A DNA stretch of 64,000 nt from Chitinophaga ginsengisoli (lineage in GTDB: Bacteria > Bacteroidota > Bacteroidia > Chitinophagales > Chitinophagaceae). Of this stretch, positions 45,742 through 55,124 are shown piece after piece. The position numbers were made by a program, and so were the translations under genes. The stretch is taken from assembly GCF_003014595.1 (NCBI RefSeq), contig NZ_PYGK01000006.1:1-64000 (forward strand), given 5' to 3'. The notes beneath the pieces are model-generated. The model saw nothing but the letters and a program-made list of their open reading frames with translations, did no database searches and was not told the DNA's origin. The first letter of the stretch is position 1; each line of letters begins with the position of its first letter.

Positions 45742-46325
45742 AAGATACGGGAAAGCTAAGATGGACAACTAATAATGCGGGTTTGACACAAAAGTTGTAT
45801 GTAAAATGGTTGAAAATTTATCCCACTGCTGTGGAACTTTCAGTGAATTGATGTAATTTGCATGAAGACTTCCGGAAATAGAGGATTGATTTGTGTGTAA
45901 CCCTTGACGCAACGACACGTATGAATAGAAAACCCTTTGTCAACAAAGAGCATTGCTTTTCCAAAGAGCAATGATTAGAAGGGGAGGGAACCTATCATAT
46001 TTCACTAAAGTGGAAGCCCGCAAGAATACAGGAGTAGAAGGCGAATAGATGTTCACACATTCATTAAATGATGCATGTATGAATAATTATTTAACAACAT
46101 TGTTTGAAGATAGGTAGCGCGTACTGGAAAGAAGTTAACATTTAGAAGACTATATGCCAACAACAAACAACATCAAAAAAAACATTCAATAAAATATTTA
46201 TAAAGGCAATTATTTCTCATTGGGTGGGAATGAAGATGATTTGAAAAAATCTCTGAATCCCATAATGACCATTAAAAGCCTACACGATTTGCATTCTCGA
46301 ACATTCACATGACAATCTTAACAAC
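45742..46325. other. Gene-free interval before an orphan terminator
   Basis: No ORF of credible length or composition. CATTGCTTTT (45970-45979) and AAAGAGCAATG (45982-45992) form an imperfect stem-loop. The right end runs into a perfect terminator although no coding sequence ends nearby, so a small RNA could be encoded here; no good promoter match was found. The 270 bases beyond the terminator, up to fecR, hold nothing recognisable apart from a weak CTGCC/GGCAG inverted repeat. Confidence 0.4.
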
Positions 46326-46357
46326 AAGCGTATGGTATCTACCATACGCTTTTTTTA
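46326..46357 (+). terminator. Intrinsic terminator with no upstream gene
   Basis: AAGCGTATGGTA (46326-46337) and TACCATACGCTT (46340-46351), then TTTTT. In practice the innermost pairs open to make the loop. The nearest upstream stop codon of a gene is almost 600 bases away. Confidence 0.75.
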
Positions 46358-46627
46358 TGCCGAAAGAGCTACCTTCGAAAAGCCAGTATTTTATCTTGTA
46401 GAGTCCCCTATTCAATATCTTCAGGACTTCAGGTACCAACACACCACAACATCCCAGAGGGAGCTTACCTGCCCCGGTATGTCCATGAGAGGCAGATGTA
46501 TATACTAAGGCACTACCAGGCCTTCATGTTAAGGAATTATGAACTCGTGTTTTCCGATTAGTATCTCTTCCTTTCGCCAGCGTTCTCTTTATGTAGATTG
46601 AATATTTAGATTACCACTTACTAACAA

Positions 46628-47590
46628 ATGAAAATAGATAAGCAATTACTTGAAAGATATTTTAAGGGTGACTGTACAGCCGCAGAAGCTGAACTGGTTG
46701 CTGCTTATCTTGATCAGTCCGAAACTCCCGAAGCAGATGAGTGGTTTGATAGCATATATGAAGAAGTGGAAAGGGAAATAGTGCCTGAACCGTTAGTAAG
46801 CCCTGTTAAGGAACGAAAGAGGGAAACGATCATCTATAGCAGATGGTATAGTATAGCTGCCGCGGCGGTAGTGTTGTTAGGCGTTTGCACGTGGTTGTTG
46901 CAGCAAAGACAACGAAATGGAGGAAAGGTCACACTTGCACTCACCTGGGATACACTCACTAACAATGACAGGAATATTAAGCTAATGACCATGACAGATG
47001 GGTCGCGTGTTTGGCTGGCTCCTCATTCAAGGATCGTTTATCCCCACAATTATAATGATACCAGCAGGGAAGTTTGGTTGCTTGGTGAGGCATTTTTTGA
47101 AGTAGCACAGGATTCAAAGAAATCTTTCAGTGTTCATACCGGTAATCTGAAAACAACAGCGCTTGGTACTTCTTTTAATATTTCCACCGGCAATTTTGCT
47201 GATAGCAGTATACAGGTAAGCTTGCTGGATGGAAAGATAGCGGTGATAAGTGAATCATTCTCCCTGATACTGAAGCCCGGAGAAATGATACGTTACGGGG
47301 GAAAGAACTACCTCAAGCCAATGGCCTTCAATGTCAGAGAAGTAATGGACTGGAAAAACGGTAAGCTCGTATTTGATAAGGCTTCATTAGAAGATGTGTT
47401 TGCCAAGTTACAATCCCGTTATGGATGTAACATTGTAATAGACAAAACTGTAACAAGGTCATATAAAGTATCCGGTGTGTTCCGGGCAGGTGCACCAATC
47501 GAATATATTCTGGAAGCTATAAGATATGTACATGGTTTCCAGGTTGAGAAGAAGGGCGACAACACGTATGAGATCACTGCGGCAAAATGA
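46628..47590 (+). CDS. FecR-family anti-sigma/sensor protein
   Basis: 320 aa. Cytoplasmic N-terminal anti-sigma part (residues 1-70, with LLERYFKGDCTAAEAELV), one membrane helix (about 74-91, WYSIAAAAVVLLGVCTWLL) and the periplasmic FecR domain (TMTDGSRVWLAPHSRIVYP, REVWLLGEAFFEVAQD, TTALGTSFNIS) with a C-terminal STN-like subdomain. FecR proteins receive a signal from a TonB-dependent receptor and control an ECF sigma factor. The receptor gene is 80 bases downstream, but no sigma gene precedes it. Confidence 0.92.
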   Translation: MKIDKQLLERYFKGDCTAAEAELVAAYLDQSETPEADEWFDSIYEEVEREIVPEPLVSPVKERKRETIIYSRWYSIAAAAVVLLGVCTWLLQQRQRNGGKVTLALTWDTLTNNDRNIKLMTMTDGSRVWLAPHSRIVYPHNYNDTSREVWLLGEAFFEVAQDSKKSFSVHTGNLKTTALGTSFNISTGNFADSSIQVSLLDGKIAVISESFSLILKPGEMIRYGGKNYLKPMAFNVREVMDWKNGKLVFDKASLEDVFAKLQSRYGCNIVIDKTVTRSYKVSGVFRAGAPIEYILEAIRYVHGFQVEKKGDNTYEITAAK

Positions 47591-47670
47591 TGTAAAGGTC
47601 ACAACATAATTTACCGGGCAAACGATACCGGACCTGTATTTATTTACTATTAAATAGCAATTTCTAAAGT

Positions 47671-50600
47671 ATGCAAAAATCTACAAAGGGGTTTTGTAAT
47701 GGGAGAGTTATGCACAGTTGGAAAGCTTTCCTGTTATGTTTTTTTTCAGCAGGGGTTCCTGCTGTGTTATTGGGACAATCTTATCAATCATTAGGGGATA
47801 AAGTATCAGTGCATTTACAACACACGAACGCTGCAGCTGTTGTAAAATCACTGGAGCAGCAGACATCGTATACTTTCGCATATGATCCGGATTATCTGGC
47901 ACATTGCGCACTGGAAACTGTGAAATTTGAGGGGCAAACACTGGGACAGGTTTTGAATTATCTGGATGTCTATGCACCAATAGATATCATTTTTGCAAAT
48001 AATACGGTAGCCTTAAAACAGGGTAAACAGGAAAAGTCGTCCAATAAAGAAAAGGGACGTGTAAAGGGGAAAATTGTAGATAACAAAAATGAACCTTTAC
48101 CGGGTGTTACCATCCAGGCTGATGGCGGACTGGGGGTTGTGACAAGTGTTGACGGAACATATGAATTGAACCTGGCACCAGGTACTTATACACTTACATT
48201 CAGTTATGTTTCTTACGACACCCGTAAGGTGACTGAAGTAATAGTGAAAGAAGGTGGCGTTACTCCACTTGATATTATCATGAAAAGCAGCAGTTCCCGG
48301 TTAAAAGAAGTTACTGTTACCGGGAGTTACAAACGTGCCTCAGTAGAGGGTTTGTATGCGCTGCAGAAGAATAATGCTGCCATTACGGATGGTATCAGCG
48401 CTGAGCAGATCAGCAAGACACCTGATAAAAATATAGGTGAAGTATTGAAGCGCGTAAGTGGTCTCTCTACGGTAGATAACAAATATGTAGTAGTAAGAGG
48501 ATTAAGTGAACGTTATAATCAGGCGGTGCTGAATGGCCAGATCATGCCGAGCACTGAACTGAATAGAAAGAACTTCAGTTTCGATATTATTCCTGCGAAC
48601 ATAGTAGAAAATGTCACTGTAGTAAAGACATTAACGCCCGATCGCAGTGCTGAATTTGGTGGTGGTCTGGTAGAAGTGAATACGCTTGACATGCCTGCGC
48701 GGGATTTCCTGAACATAGGTGTAGGCGGAAGTATTAATAATCTGACTACTGGTGAGAATTTTCGCACCTTGAAACTGGAAGGCAAGGAATACTGGGGCAA
48801 AGCTGCAGATCATAGAAATCTGCTGGGTCAGGCGAAGTGGAACAACTCTGCTGATATTATTGCAAAATATGAAGCGAGCAATAAAGATGTAAAGCAATTC
48901 AGCAATAACTGGGGCGTATATGAAATGAAAGCGCCGGTTTCACCGAACTACCAGTTATCAGGTGGAAAAGTATTGCCACTCACTGGAAAACGGCAGATTG
49001 GTATTGTTGCATCCGCGAGCTATAGAAACACCTTTCAGACGCAGGATATAGAAATGACGAGGGATGGATTTGATGGTGGTTTTACAGGTAAAAGATATGG
49101 GTTTGTCACTAACCTGGGAGGATTGGTAGGTATCGGTTATAAGAGTGAGCGTACAAGGTTAAATCTGCAAAGTATTTATATCCGTACGCTGGACCAGCAG
49201 TTACTGATAGGAGAGGGAGAACATGCTGATCCGAACGGGCATTTGCTGGGATACTATGATCTCACAACACAGACTTCGCTTTGGCAAACACAATTGAAGG
49301 GTGAGCAGGCTTTAGGTAAACGTGGTATCAAACTCAAATGGTTAGGTAGCTATGTATTGCTCGATAAGCAAAAGCCGGACAATCACCAGTTCCTTGCTAC
49401 CCCAATAGAAGATGGCAAACTGCCTTCCAATGAGTTTAATATCAAGTCGCCGTTTAGCGGTGGCATCAGTGAGGGCGCTTTACGTTGGTGGAGCAGAGCG
49501 TATGAGAAAGATTACAACTGGGACCTCGGATTATCTGCTCCGTTTAAATTCGGCGGTGATAAGATCCAGACAGATAATACCTTCAAAGTGGGTTATTCAG
49601 GATGGAGCAAGAACAGGCTGTTCTATGTGTTGAATACAGGATCTAAAGGTTTTAATTCTCAGGATTATCCACCATTATCACAGTTGTTTACACCAGAAAG
49701 AGGTGGTGAAATCTACCTGAGCCGTTTTACTGACGATTTTCACAGAACAGCGGCATTACATGGTATATATGCAATGCTGGATAATAAGATCAATGAAAAG
49801 TGGAGATTGGTATGGGGGTTAAGAGCAGAATATTTCAATCTCAATAAGATTAATAGTGTACTGGATTCTGTGTTCAGAGAGATTAACGGATCAAGAGGTG
49901 GAAACAATCAACTGGACTATAGCGCGCTGTTGAACCGTGAGCCGAACTGGCATCTCTTCCCTTCTGCAAATCTGACCTACAGTGTTAATCCAACAATGAA
50001 TCTTCGTTTGTCTTATGCAAAGAGTATCATTCGTCCGGATCTCAGAGAGCTTTCCTTCTTCCGTGAGTATGATTTTGAATTAGGTGGTGCATATGAAAGT
50101 GCTTTGGTGAAGTCAACAACTGTGCAGCATTTTGATTTCCGTTATGAGTGGTATCCTGGTCCTGGAGAGATCATATCAGCGTCTCTGTTCTACAAGAACT
50201 TTCAAGATCCTATGGAGATTTACAAACAGGGTGACATAAGGTTATATAAGCTGAAGAATAACAAGACCGCGAAAAACTATGGTCTGGAGATAGAGGTGAG
50301 AAAGACGTTGGCATTTACCAATGTACCTGTTATCAAGAATGTCACCCTTTATGGAAACTTCACGGCGCTGGATTCACGGGTAACGCCTGTTGATTTTGAT
50401 TACAACAAATTAGATCCTAATAATCCGAATAAAGTACTCCCAACTGAATCTGTGAGGAGAGAAGAAAAGCGGCCACAGACAGGTGCCAGTAACTACATGG
50501 TAAATGCGGGGTTTTATTACGATATAAAACCTGTTTCATTCAGTCTGGTATATAATTATGTCAGCAACAGGATGTTCCGCCCCGCGCAATATTATAGCGA

Positions 50601-50868
50601 GTCACTTTTTGAGCGTCCGATTGAAGCACTTGATGCACAGCTGGCCATCAGAATGCTGAAGCAGAAAATGCAGCTGCGTCTGAATGTTTCCAATCTGTTG
50701 AATAGTTACTCTATTGTTTACAGGAATTTTTATAAAGACCCGGCTATCAGTAATAACGAGAAAGACCCAAGTATCAAAGACCTGCTGTATCAAAAAGGAG
50801 AAGACCGGATAGATTATCAGGCAAAACCAGGCAGGACTTATAGTGCAACTCTTACATATAGTTTCTAA
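47671..50868 (+). CDS. TonB-dependent receptor with STN signalling domain
   Basis: 1065 aa. Signal peptide (about residues 1-36), STN domain (45-118, VSVHLQHTNAAAVVKSLEQQ) that talks to FecR, a carboxypeptidase-like beta sandwich (VKGKIVDNKNEPLPGVTIQA, 130-210), plug (GEVLKRVSGLSTVDNKYVVV and VRGLSERYN) and a beta barrel ending YSATLTYSF. It imports an unknown ligand across the outer membrane with TonB energy. No SusD partner follows; instead comes a beta-helix lipoprotein. The last about 55 bases of the gene are duplicated at 53338-53395. Confidence 0.93.
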   Translation: MQKSTKGFCNGRVMHSWKAFLLCFFSAGVPAVLLGQSYQSLGDKVSVHLQHTNAAAVVKSLEQQTSYTFAYDPDYLAHCALETVKFEGQTLGQVLNYLDVYAPIDIIFANNTVALKQGKQEKSSNKEKGRVKGKIVDNKNEPLPGVTIQADGGLGVVTSVDGTYELNLAPGTYTLTFSYVSYDTRKVTEVIVKEGGVTPLDIIMKSSSSRLKEVTVTGSYKRASVEGLYALQKNNAAITDGISAEQISKTPDKNIGEVLKRVSGLSTVDNKYVVVRGLSERYNQAVLNGQIMPSTELNRKNFSFDIIPANIVENVTVVKTLTPDRSAEFGGGLVEVNTLDMPARDFLNIGVGGSINNLTTGENFRTLKLEGKEYWGKAADHRNLLGQAKWNNSADIIAKYEASNKDVKQFSNNWGVYEMKAPVSPNYQLSGGKVLPLTGKRQIGIVASASYRNTFQTQDIEMTRDGFDGGFTGKRYGFVTNLGGLVGIGYKSERTRLNLQSIYIRTLDQQLLIGEGEHADPNGHLLGYYDLTTQTSLWQTQLKGEQALGKRGIKLKWLGSYVLLDKQKPDNHQFLATPIEDGKLPSNEFNIKSPFSGGISEGALRWWSRAYEKDYNWDLGLSAPFKFGGDKIQTDNTFKVGYSGWSKNRLFYVLNTGSKGFNSQDYPPLSQLFTPERGGEIYLSRFTDDFHRTAALHGIYAMLDNKINEKWRLVWGLRAEYFNLNKINSVLDSVFREINGSRGGNNQLDYSALLNREPNWHLFPSANLTYSVNPTMNLRLSYAKSIIRPDLRELSFFREYDFELGGAYESALVKSTTVQHFDFRYEWYPGPGEIISASLFYKNFQDPMEIYKQGDIRLYKLKNNKTAKNYGLEIEVRKTLAFTNVPVIKNVTLYGNFTALDSRVTPVDFDYNKLDPNNPNKVLPTESVRREEKRPQTGASNYMVNAGFYYDIKPVSFSLVYNYVSNRMFRPAQYYSESLFERPIEALDAQLAIRMLKQKMQLRLNVSNLLNSYSIVYRNFYKDPAISNNEKDPSIKDLLYQKGEDRIDYQAKPGRTYSATLTYSF

Positions 50869-50967
50869 ACTTTTGCATACGCGTAAACCCGAGAAAAAAC
50901 CCTGATCAGGTAGTATTCTTAGACACAGACACAAACAAAAAAACAAACAAACTCAAAACGAGAACCC
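50869..50967 (+). promoter_or_regulatory. Leader of the first beta-helix gene, duplicated later
   Basis: The segment TTTCTAAACTTTTGCATACG and the following CGTAAACCC recur almost unchanged before the second paralogue (53388-53415). Conservation through the duplication, and the TAAAC-TTTTGC block resembling a loosely spaced -7 box, suggest it contains the promoter or a leader signal. Confidence 0.4.
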
Positions 50968-52332
50968 ATGAGAAAACACTCTCTGATTCTTTCTGTTGCC
51001 GCTGCTCTGATCGCGCTGAGCACTGCTTGTAAGAAAGAAAGCAATGTCGTAAACGACCGTCCATTGACAGCTGCTGCAGCTGACCACACCTGTGGTGATA
51101 GCACTATCTCCGGTGTAATCACTTCTAACCTGTATCTGGGAGATTGCAAAATCTACAAGCTGAGTGGCATTGTGTACGTTTCTAACAACGCTACACTGAC
51201 CATCGCTCCAGGTGCATTGATCCAAGGTATTAAAGGAGCTCCAGGTGGTACACTGGTTATCACCCGTGGTTCTAAAATCAACGCAGCTGGTACTCAGGCT
51301 GCTCCAATCCTCTTCACTTCAGATCAGGCATCTCCTGTATCTGGCGACTGGGGTGGTGTTGTTCTCTTAGGTAGAGCTGATATCAACCAGGGCGATACTG
51401 CTCTGATCGAAGGTATCGGTGGTACTCCTCCTGCGAGTGCTTACTATGGTGGTTCAATTAATAACGACAACTCTGGTGTCCTGACTTATGTTAGAATCGA
51501 GTATGCTGGTTATGAACTGTCTACTGACAATGAACTGAACGGTCTGACACTGGGTGGTGTTGGTTCCGGTACTACAATCAACCACGTTGAAGTTTACAAA
51601 TCAAAAGATGATGCATTCGAATTCTTCGGTGGTACTGTTAACGCTTCTTACCTGATCGCTGTTGACCCACTGGATGACATGTTCGATTTCGACAACGGTT
51701 ATACCGGTACAATCAATTTTGCACTGGGTATTTCTGATCCAAACCGTGCTGACAAGAGCCAGTCAAACGGTATCGAGCTGGATGGTCTGGCTACAGGCGA
51801 TTCAACCAAGACTCCGTTCACCAGACCAGTGCTGAACCACATCACTATCATCGGCCAGCCGAATATTACTGCTGCAAGCATCACTAACGGTCAGCCTTCA
51901 GGTACCGGTAGATATGGTCGTGGTGCACACTTTAGAAGAAGTGGTCGTTTCGATCTGCAGAACTCAGTTATTATGGGTTTCCTGACTGGTGTTTCTCTTG
52001 ATTCAGCTTTAGGCAACACTAAATCTGCTTACTTCAGAGGTCTTTCTACTCTGAATAACAACCTGGTGCATGCCTTTGCAACTGCATCAACTCCATGGGC
52101 TCCGTATGCTAATGAGCTGAATGCTTCTTTAGCAGATTTCTACAACAAAGCTACTGTTGCTAACAGTGCTTATGGTGGAACTAATCCGAACACTGGTATT
52201 AACCTGGTTAATCCGTTCGCAAGAACTATTCCTGGTTACTACCCAGCTGCTACTTCCGATGCCCGCACATTTGCTGCTGGTGCATTCACATTCGGAGGTG
52301 CTGACTGGACTGCCGGTTTCGTACGTCTCTAA
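50968..52332 (+). CDS. Parallel beta-helix lipoprotein, copy 1
   Basis: 454 aa. Lipoprotein signal (LSTAC, Cys21). The body is made of strands typical of right-handed beta-helix proteins: YVSNNATLTIAPGALIQGIK, TLVITRGSKINAAGTQAAPI, WGGVVLLGRADINQGD, then VLTYVRIEYAGYELSTDNEL, DDAFEFFGGTVNASYLIAV and DDMFDFDNGYTG. This family is widespread next to TonB receptors in Bacteroidota; function unknown, perhaps a surface partner that captures the ligand. Very similar in sequence to the protein at 53479-54843. Confidence 0.82.
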   Translation: MRKHSLILSVAAALIALSTACKKESNVVNDRPLTAAAADHTCGDSTISGVITSNLYLGDCKIYKLSGIVYVSNNATLTIAPGALIQGIKGAPGGTLVITRGSKINAAGTQAAPILFTSDQASPVSGDWGGVVLLGRADINQGDTALIEGIGGTPPASAYYGGSINNDNSGVLTYVRIEYAGYELSTDNELNGLTLGGVGSGTTINHVEVYKSKDDAFEFFGGTVNASYLIAVDPLDDMFDFDNGYTGTINFALGISDPNRADKSQSNGIELDGLATGDSTKTPFTRPVLNHITIIGQPNITAASITNGQPSGTGRYGRGAHFRRSGRFDLQNSVIMGFLTGVSLDSALGNTKSAYFRGLSTLNNNLVHAFATASTPWAPYANELNASLADFYNKATVANSAYGGTNPNTGINLVNPFARTIPGYYPAATSDARTFAAGAFTFGGADWTAGFVRL

Positions 52333-52351
52333 TATCAGAGGTCATCACTAT

Positions 52352-52385
52352 AAGTGTGGAGAGCAAGTCTCTCCACACTTTCTTC
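52352..52385 (+). terminator. Hairpin between the beta-helix gene and the next lipoprotein gene
   Basis: AAGTGTGGAGAG (52352-52363), loop CAAGT, CTCTCCACACTT (52369-52380), then TCTTC. Perfect 12-bp stem; likely an attenuator that lowers expression of the small lipoprotein. Confidence 0.7.
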
Positions 52386-52402
52386 AAAAACAAATTAAAA
52401 AC

Positions 52403-53158
52403 ATGCTGAGATTTTCAAAGGTTATTTTATTGGCTGCTTTAGTATTGCTGGCAGCATGCAAAAAGGGGGAACCAGTAAGCGAATTTAGCTTCGCTTCTTT
52501 TACAGCTGAACTGCTGGCATTGCCTGGCACAGCTAACGTTGATATATATGTGGGACAAACCAAAGTAGATTCACTTACTGCCGGAGCGGTAGCGGGGATT
52601 TCATCTCCTCTGATGCTGGCAGCCGGACAATCAAGTACAATTTCATTTAAGAAAGCAGGGACTGACGACGTATTACTGGACACTGTCGTAAAGGCGCTTG
52701 CCGGTGAAAAACTGACGCTAAAGCTGGCATATAGCCCTACTTTAGGTATACAGAGTTTCATGACTGGCAGCGACGGGAACATACCGGCTGATTCAGCAGT
52801 ATTTTTCCTATTCAATCAATTGCCGGTAGAACTACAGGCAGATGATGTACATGTAGATGGATATCTATTCAAGTTTAATGGGACAGATTATGAGGATACG
52901 GGCATTTCCTGGTTAAACCTTGAAAAGAATAAACTACATTCTAATCAGACAAAACTAGCGGTAACCGGTGAAGACGGGCTACCAATCCAATATATAATCA
53001 AACTAAAAGATAAAGCTACTGGTGAATTTCTGGTAGATGCATTCGGCATAGATGGATTATCACCCAACTTTTTACCAGGAGAACGGCAGATCATGACGTT
53101 GACAGGTATGCAGGCCAGAGGAAGATGGAAATTTCTGGCTGAAAGTGCAGCCTATTAA
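52403..53158 (+). CDS. Lipoprotein, DUF4397-like first domain
   Basis: 251 aa from ATG 52403; a longer frame starting at 52157 overlaps the beta-helix gene and has no signal peptide at its start. Lipobox VLLAAC (Cys17). Residues 30-110 resemble DUF4397 (ANVDIYVGQTKVDSLTAGAV). The remainder is beta-rich and unrecognised. It belongs with the receptor/beta-helix group and follows an attenuator hairpin. Role unknown. Confidence 0.72.
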   Translation: MLRFSKVILLAALVLLAACKKGEPVSEFSFASFTAELLALPGTANVDIYVGQTKVDSLTAGAVAGISSPLMLAAGQSSTISFKKAGTDDVLLDTVVKALAGEKLTLKLAYSPTLGIQSFMTGSDGNIPADSAVFFLFNQLPVELQADDVHVDGYLFKFNGTDYEDTGISWLNLEKNKLHSNQTKLAVTGEDGLPIQYIIKLKDKATGEFLVDAFGIDGLSPNFLPGERQIMTLTGMQARGRWKFLAESAAY

Positions 53159-53260
53159 AATATTATTTAGTTAAACGGAATCAATACTAAAAGACACAAG
53201 AACCCCCGACTAGAAATAAGATGTTATAAAGAATAACGTCTCATAGAATGTTTCGCTAAT

Positions 53261-53292
53261 GGTATGTTGTATCGACAGCATACCTTTTTTTA
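53261..53292 (+). terminator. Terminator after the small lipoprotein gene
   Basis: GGTATG (53261-53266) with TGT/ACA inside and CATACC (53279-53284), then eight T. The rest of 53159-53337 has no gene. Confidence 0.7.
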
Positions 53293-53337
53293 ATAGGTTC
53301 AGCCATGTAACACCGGTTCAAAAGTAAAAGATTTGAA

Positions 53338-53478
53338 AGACTATCAGGCACCTATACAAGACTTATAACGCAACTCTTACATATAGTTTCTAAACTTTTG
53401 CATACGCGTAAACCCAAATACCCCCCGATCAGGTAATAATCTTAAATACACTCATAAACAACACAAAAAGAGAACCTC
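53338..53478 (+). repeat. Duplication scar: copied TonB-receptor 3' end and leader
   Basis: 53338-53415 repeats 50812-50889: the last codons of the receptor gene (ACTTATA..GCAACTCTTACATATAGTTTCTAA) and the following TTTTGCATACGCGTAAACCC. The copied coding part is now frame-broken (a TAA falls inside). It proves that the second beta-helix gene arose by local duplication of a segment beginning inside the receptor gene. Confidence 0.85.
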
Positions 53479-54843
53479 ATGAAAAAACAATCAATGATTC
53501 TTTCGATTGCTGTAGCATTACTTTCATTGGGAATTGCATGTAAGAAAGATGCGAACGTAGCAAATGGTCGTTCATTAACCGCCGGCCCAATCCATTCCTG
53601 CGGCGACAGCATTATTTCAGGTGTCATTACCTCAAATCTGTTTCTGGACAGCTGTAAGGTGTACAAATTAAGTGGTATTGTTTACGTAAGTAACAACGCT
53701 ACACTTACAATCTCTAAAGGTGCGCTGATCCAGGGCATTAAAGGTACTCCAGGCGGGACACTGGTTATTACCCGCGGAGCAAAACTGATTGCTGCGGGCA
53801 CTCAGGGAAGCCCTATTTTATTTACATCTGATCAGGCATCTCCCGCATCAGGTGACTGGGGAGGTATCGTACTGTTGGGCAAGGCAGATATCAATCAGGG
53901 AGATTCTGCGCAGGTAGAAGGTATCGGCCAATTTCCAGCGGCAAGTATTTACTATGGGGGGACAGTTAATACAGACAACTCAGGTGTTCTGACTTATGTT
54001 AGAATTGAGTATGCCGGTTATGAATTATCAGTTGACAATGAATTGAATGGTCTAACACTGGCAGGCGTTGGTTCAGGTACTACTATCCACCACGTTGAAG
54101 TTTACAAAGCAAAAGATGATGCGTTCGAATTCTTTGGTGGCACTGTTAGCGCCTCTTATTTGATCGCATACCATCCACTGGATGACATGTTCGACTTTGA
54201 TAATGGTTACACTGGTACGATCAATTATGCATTAGGAGTTTCTGACCCCACCCGTGCCGATAAGAGCCAGTCAAATGGCATAGAGTGTGATAACCTGGCT
54301 TCAGGTGATTCAACAAAGACTCCAATCACCAGACCAGTTATCAATCACATGACTATCATTGGTCAGCCAAATGCTGCTGCTGCAAGTATTACTAATGGCG
54401 CTCCATCAGGTATCGGCAGATATGGCCGTGGAGCACACTTTAGAAGAAGTGCCCGTTTCGATGTCAAAAACTCCATTTTCATGGGTTTCCTGACAGGGAT
54501 TTCTCTTGACGGAGGTTTAGGTAATACTCCATGTACTTTTGCAAGCGGAGCGTCAGTATTAGATAACAATCTGGTACATGCATTTGCAACTGCCAGTACT
54601 CCGTATGCGCCGTTCACTATTGAAAATGGCAGTCCTTGCTTAACTTCAATGCAGTTTTACAACATGGTTTTACCGCTGAACTCGGATTACACAGGTACGA
54701 ATCCTAATGCAGGTATTAACCTCGTTAGCCCATTTATGGTTAGCTACTTCCCTGCGGCTACATCCGATGCCCGGACATTTGCTGCGGGTGCGTTCACATG
54801 GGGTGGTGTTGACTGGACTGCCGGTTTCGGTCGTTTCAATTAA
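53479..54843 (+). CDS. Parallel beta-helix lipoprotein, copy 2
   Basis: 454 aa, the same length as copy 1. Lipobox GIAC (Cys21), then the same strand series (YVSNNATLTISKGALIQGIK, VLTYVRIEYAGYELSVDNEL, DDAFEFFGGTVSASYLIAYH). Differences concentrate in the C-terminal quarter, where two Cys appear (GNTPCTF and SPCLTSM) that copy 1 lacks. It is a paralogue made by tandem duplication, now diverged, and probably exposed to selection on the surface-facing loops. Confidence 0.82.
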   Translation: MKKQSMILSIAVALLSLGIACKKDANVANGRSLTAGPIHSCGDSIISGVITSNLFLDSCKVYKLSGIVYVSNNATLTISKGALIQGIKGTPGGTLVITRGAKLIAAGTQGSPILFTSDQASPASGDWGGIVLLGKADINQGDSAQVEGIGQFPAASIYYGGTVNTDNSGVLTYVRIEYAGYELSVDNELNGLTLAGVGSGTTIHHVEVYKAKDDAFEFFGGTVSASYLIAYHPLDDMFDFDNGYTGTINYALGVSDPTRADKSQSNGIECDNLASGDSTKTPITRPVINHMTIIGQPNAAAASITNGAPSGIGRYGRGAHFRRSARFDVKNSIFMGFLTGISLDGGLGNTPCTFASGASVLDNNLVHAFATASTPYAPFTIENGSPCLTSMQFYNMVLPLNSDYTGTNPNAGINLVSPFMVSYFPAATSDARTFAAGAFTWGGVDWTAGFGRFN

Positions 54844-54939
54844 TGCGAGCTGAGATCATTATTTAGGAGAATGTATCAAAAATAAATGAACATCATTGTA
54901 ATTACTTAGACAAATCCTGACTCCATCAGGCGTCTGAAT

Positions 54940-55021
54940 AAAAGAAGCTGTATCAGGTATGAAATTGCACCAATAGTGTCTAACCTTTTTGGGACACTTC
55001 ATATCTGATACAGCCTCTTTT
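54940..55021. terminator. Large two-level hairpin between convergent genes
   Basis: AAAAGAAGCTGTATCAGG.. (54940-54963) pairs over 24 positions with 54998-55021 (one mismatch, one wobble), and AGTGTC/GACACT forms an inner stem. A/T flanks give U-tracts on both strands, so it can end copy 2 and the S41 protease gene. Confidence 0.75.
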
Positions 55022-55124
55022 ATTAAAAGTTATGGCAAATGTCAACAGTTATGCTATCAGTATCCTAAATATTGCTAGTAACATGCAGAGAAGGAGAAGT
55101 CTTGCAAGTTGACAGATTGTTTAT

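Noticed and set aside
45931-45984. 17-codon frame starting MNRKPFVNKEHCFSKE
   Set aside because: Too short, coincides with a stem-loop, no promoter or ribosome site.
46381-46627. Remnant of an ECF sigma gene upstream of fecR
   Set aside because: Translating the frames by eye gave no region 2 or region 4 motif.
54975-54998. Insertion-sequence end (AGTGTCTAACC...GGGACACT)
   Set aside because: It is the inner stem of a terminator hairpin; no transposase gene or second end nearby.
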